Assembly: GCA_020048595.1 (NCBI GenBank)
Contig: JAIFMH010000150.1
Coordinates: 1 to 7,469, forward strand
Direction of reading: 5' to 3'
Source of the DNA: Bacteroidota bacterium
Lineage (GTDB): Bacteria > Bacteroidota > Bacteroidia > Bacteroidales > UBA4417
Length of the DNA stretch: 7,469 nucleotides
Below are positions 5,711 through 7,469 of the stretch, piece after piece. The notes beneath the pieces are model-generated. The model saw only the letters and a program-made list of their open reading frames with translations, was not told the origin of the DNA and ran no database searches. A program made the position numbers and the translations under genes. Each line of letters opens with the position of its first letter. Within the stretch, counting starts at the first letter, position 1.

Positions 5711-7243
5711 ATGAAACAATTGCATAACCTTCTTTTTATCCCTGGCGTGATTTCTGTTTTAGGATATTCAGATATAGCCATTCACTCAGAGGATGGAGCT
5801 CTAGAAAGAAACAAGAAAACAGGTATTCAACCCAATGTGATCTTTTTTGCCATGGACGATCTTAATGACTGGGTGAATCCACTGGGTTACAGTCAGGCTA
5901 AAACACCCAACCTCGACCGACTCGCAAAATCAGGAGTTACATTCACAAACGCTCATGCCCCCGGCGTTTATAGTGCTCCATCCCGTACGGCAATATTTAC
6001 TGGTTTGCATGCATCAAAGACTGGATGTTACAATTACCAGGTCTTTCATTATGAACATCCGGAACTTGTGCCTATGCAAATGGCATTTAAGCAAGGAAAT
6101 TACAATACTTATGGAGCAGGTAAATTATTTCATCACTCGGCTGGATTTGTTGACCTCCGCGGCTGGGATGAATTTTTCGCGCGAAACCAGGAAGTTAAAG
6201 AATCAGGTTGGCCGACTGGTGGTGTCGGTCTACTTCCTGATCCTTACCCTGGCAGCTCTTATTATACTAAAAGCGGTCGTGAAATGATTGGTGGCGGTTT
6301 TATGGAATGGGGAGCCATTGACAATGATAAGGAAGGTGAAATGTACGATGTTATGTGTACGAAATGGGCATGTGAAGTCCTTCAACGCAAACATGAGAAA
6401 CCCTTTTTCCTCGCGATTGGGGTGTATGCACCTCACTTCCCGAATTACTGCCCTCAAAAATATTGGGATATGTACGACAGGGAGGCTTTAGAGCTGCCGG
6501 CCTATAAAACGGATGACCTGGATGACATACCTACTGAAATTCGCAAGGAAATGACAAGCCGGATGGAGAAGTACCAACTGGAGCTCGAGCGGATAGGTGC
6601 TGTAAAAGAGGGAATCCATGCTTATCTTGCCTGTGTATCTTTCGCCGATGCTATGCTGGGACGCATCCTTGATGCACTTGAAGCAAGCCCTTATAAAGAC
6701 AATACAGTTGTTGTTGCATGGAGCGATCAAGGCTATCACCACGGAGAGAAGGGGAATTGGGGGAAACATACTCTCTGGGAGCGCACCTCGAATGTGCCTT
6801 TTATCTGGGCAGGCAAAGGGATTGCCAGGAATGATAAGGTGGGAACAACGGTTAGCACAATAGATATGTACCCTACTTTTATTGAACTCTGTAATCTTCC
6901 TGTGAATAAACAATTGGATGGAGCTTCCCTTGTCTCGTCATTGAAGAATCCGTCAGCATCTAAAGATCGTAATGTTTTGCTTCCCAGTCATAGAGCGGGC
7001 AACTATGCTGTCATAAACATGAATTGGAGGTATATTTATTACACCAACGGCTCAGAAGAACTATACAATGTCAAAGAAGATCCCAACGAATGGTACAACC
7101 TGGCAGGAGATGAAAAATACAGTTCAATTATTCAAGAATTGAAAAAGTCGGCTCCTTCTGAATTCGCACCCGAGGGTACACGTGACTATAAACTTGTTGT
7201 TGAAGGGGAATCGTTTCATTGGGAAAAGAAAACTATAAAGTAG
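5711..7243 (+). CDS. Exported sulfatase, Ser-type (S1 family, iduronate-2-sulfatase/choline-sulfatase-like)
   Basis: This 510-residue enzyme should hydrolyse a sulfate ester, probably on a sulfated glycan. The N-terminus (LLFIPGVISVLGYS, 7-20) is a modest signal peptide. The core starts with PNVIFFAMDDLNDW (41-54), where Asp49 and Asp50 are the expected calcium ligands. The activation motif is S-A-P-S-R (88-92), so Ser88, not Cys, would be converted to formylglycine, which requires an anaerobic radical-SAM maturase (anSME) encoded elsewhere. Other landmarks are YAPHFPNYCPQKYWDMY (239-255), typical of iduronate-2-sulfatase-like members, and SDQGYHHGEKGNWGKHTLWE (338-357) with metal-site Asp339. 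Gln340 stands where many relatives have His or Asn. The C-terminal ELYNVKEDPNEWYNL (450-464) is the usual closing motif. It lies 70 bases after the oxidoreductase gene, probably in the same operon. The family is certain; the sulfated substrate is not. Confidence 0.94.
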   Translation: MKQLHNLLFIPGVISVLGYSDIAIHSEDGALERNKKTGIQPNVIFFAMDDLNDWVNPLGYSQAKTPNLDRLAKSGVTFTNAHAPGVYSAPSRTAIFTGLHASKTGCYNYQVFHYEHPELVPMQMAFKQGNYNTYGAGKLFHHSAGFVDLRGWDEFFARNQEVKESGWPTGGVGLLPDPYPGSSYYTKSGREMIGGGFMEWGAIDNDKEGEMYDVMCTKWACEVLQRKHEKPFFLAIGVYAPHFPNYCPQKYWDMYDREALELPAYKTDDLDDIPTEIRKEMTSRMEKYQLELERIGAVKEGIHAYLACVSFADAMLGRILDALEASPYKDNTVVVAWSDQGYHHGEKGNWGKHTLWERTSNVPFIWAGKGIARNDKVGTTVSTIDMYPTFIELCNLPVNKQLDGASLVSSLKNPSASKDRNVLLPSHRAGNYAVINMNWRYIYYTNGSEELYNVKEDPNEWYNLAGDEKYSSIIQELKKSAPSEFAPEGTRDYKLVVEGESFHWEKKTIK

Positions 7244-7339
7244 AAATTAAATGTGCTGGAAAATTTACGGAGAACTATTAAGAAGACTTTATAAATAAAA
7301 AGGATTGATTCTAACAAATATATCAAGAAACTAATTTAA

Positions 7340-7469
7340 ATGTCCAATAAAATGAAAAATAATTTAGCCGTTTTATTACTGATGATGACTTATACACTTT
7401 CAGCCTGGTCTCAACAGCATGAGAAGTTAAAAACAACGGTTTACGATTGGGATAAATTATCGGTAAAAC
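7340..7469 (+). CDS. N-terminus of an exported protein, possibly cupin-domain, 3'-truncated by window edge
   Basis: An open frame from ATG 7340 runs off the right edge after 43 codons. It begins with a signal peptide (MKNNLAVLLLMMTYTLSAWS, with likely cleavage before QQ) and continues with TVYDWDKLSVK. An ATG at 7352, four codons in, is an equally plausible start because it gives the classic MKNN n-region. The YDWDKL.VK segment resembles the start of the mature part of small exported cupin proteins of Bacteroidota. That is recalled family resemblance over about ten residues only, since the cupin motifs would lie beyond the window. It follows the sulfatase after 96 bases on the same strand, so it may be the next gene of that operon. 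The 96-base gap shows no clear terminator. Confidence 0.6.
   Translation, partial: MSNKMKNNLAVLLLMMTYTLSAWSQQHEKLKTTVYDWDKLSVK

Noticed and set aside
6488..6913. A 141-codon minus-strand open frame inside the sulfatase gene
   Set aside because: It is antisense to conserved sulfatase motifs, including SDQG, with no family resemblance and no promoter or ribosome binding site.

Overview
The window looks like part of a Bacteroidota chromosome, probably a marine or sediment polysaccharide degrader. The signs are an AT-rich genome with mostly weak or absent Shine-Dalgarno sequences, exported carbohydrate-active proteins, a Tat-type Gfo/Idh/MocA oxidoreductase, and a sulfatase of the Ser-type maturation class. 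This placement is inferred from gene style; there is no rRNA or other phylogenetic marker here.

All six genes lie on the + strand. (1) 2-550 is the C-terminal part of a D-hexose-6-phosphate mutarotase-like protein, cut by the left edge. (2) 551-749 is non-coding; it holds a short relic-like reading frame with a Na/Pi-cotransporter-like NIGT motif and a nested inverted repeat. (3) 750-2876 is a secreted, divergent GH115-like (alpha-glucuronidase family) protein with no C-terminal accessory domain. (4) 2877-3108 is intergenic and carries a strongly palindromic nested hairpin element. (5) 3109-4089 is an orphan ABC-type (COG2984/PF04392-like) substrate-binding protein, probably a lipoprotein. 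(6) 4090-4290 is intergenic with a possible weak terminator and a possible promoter. (7) 4291-5640 is a Tat-signal Gfo/Idh/MocA oxidoreductase. (8) 5711-7243 is an exported sulfatase with a Ser-type (S-A-P-S-R) active-site motif. (9) 7340-7469 is the start of an exported protein, possibly a cupin, cut by the right edge.

Taken together this reads as an accessory glycan-processing locus with no SusC/SusD pair in view. A sulfatase would remove sulfate, a GH115-like enzyme may act on glucuronic-acid side chains, and an exported oxidoreductase with a possible cupin partner may carry out redox or keto-sugar chemistry on the released sugars. The oxidoreductase, sulfatase and terminal gene are spaced like one transcription unit. 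The GH115-like and binding-protein genes are separated from each other and from that unit by gaps of about 200 bases or more. The joint function is inference from domain content; no substrate can be read from the sequence. I found no tRNA, rRNA, CRISPR array, transposase or phage gene.
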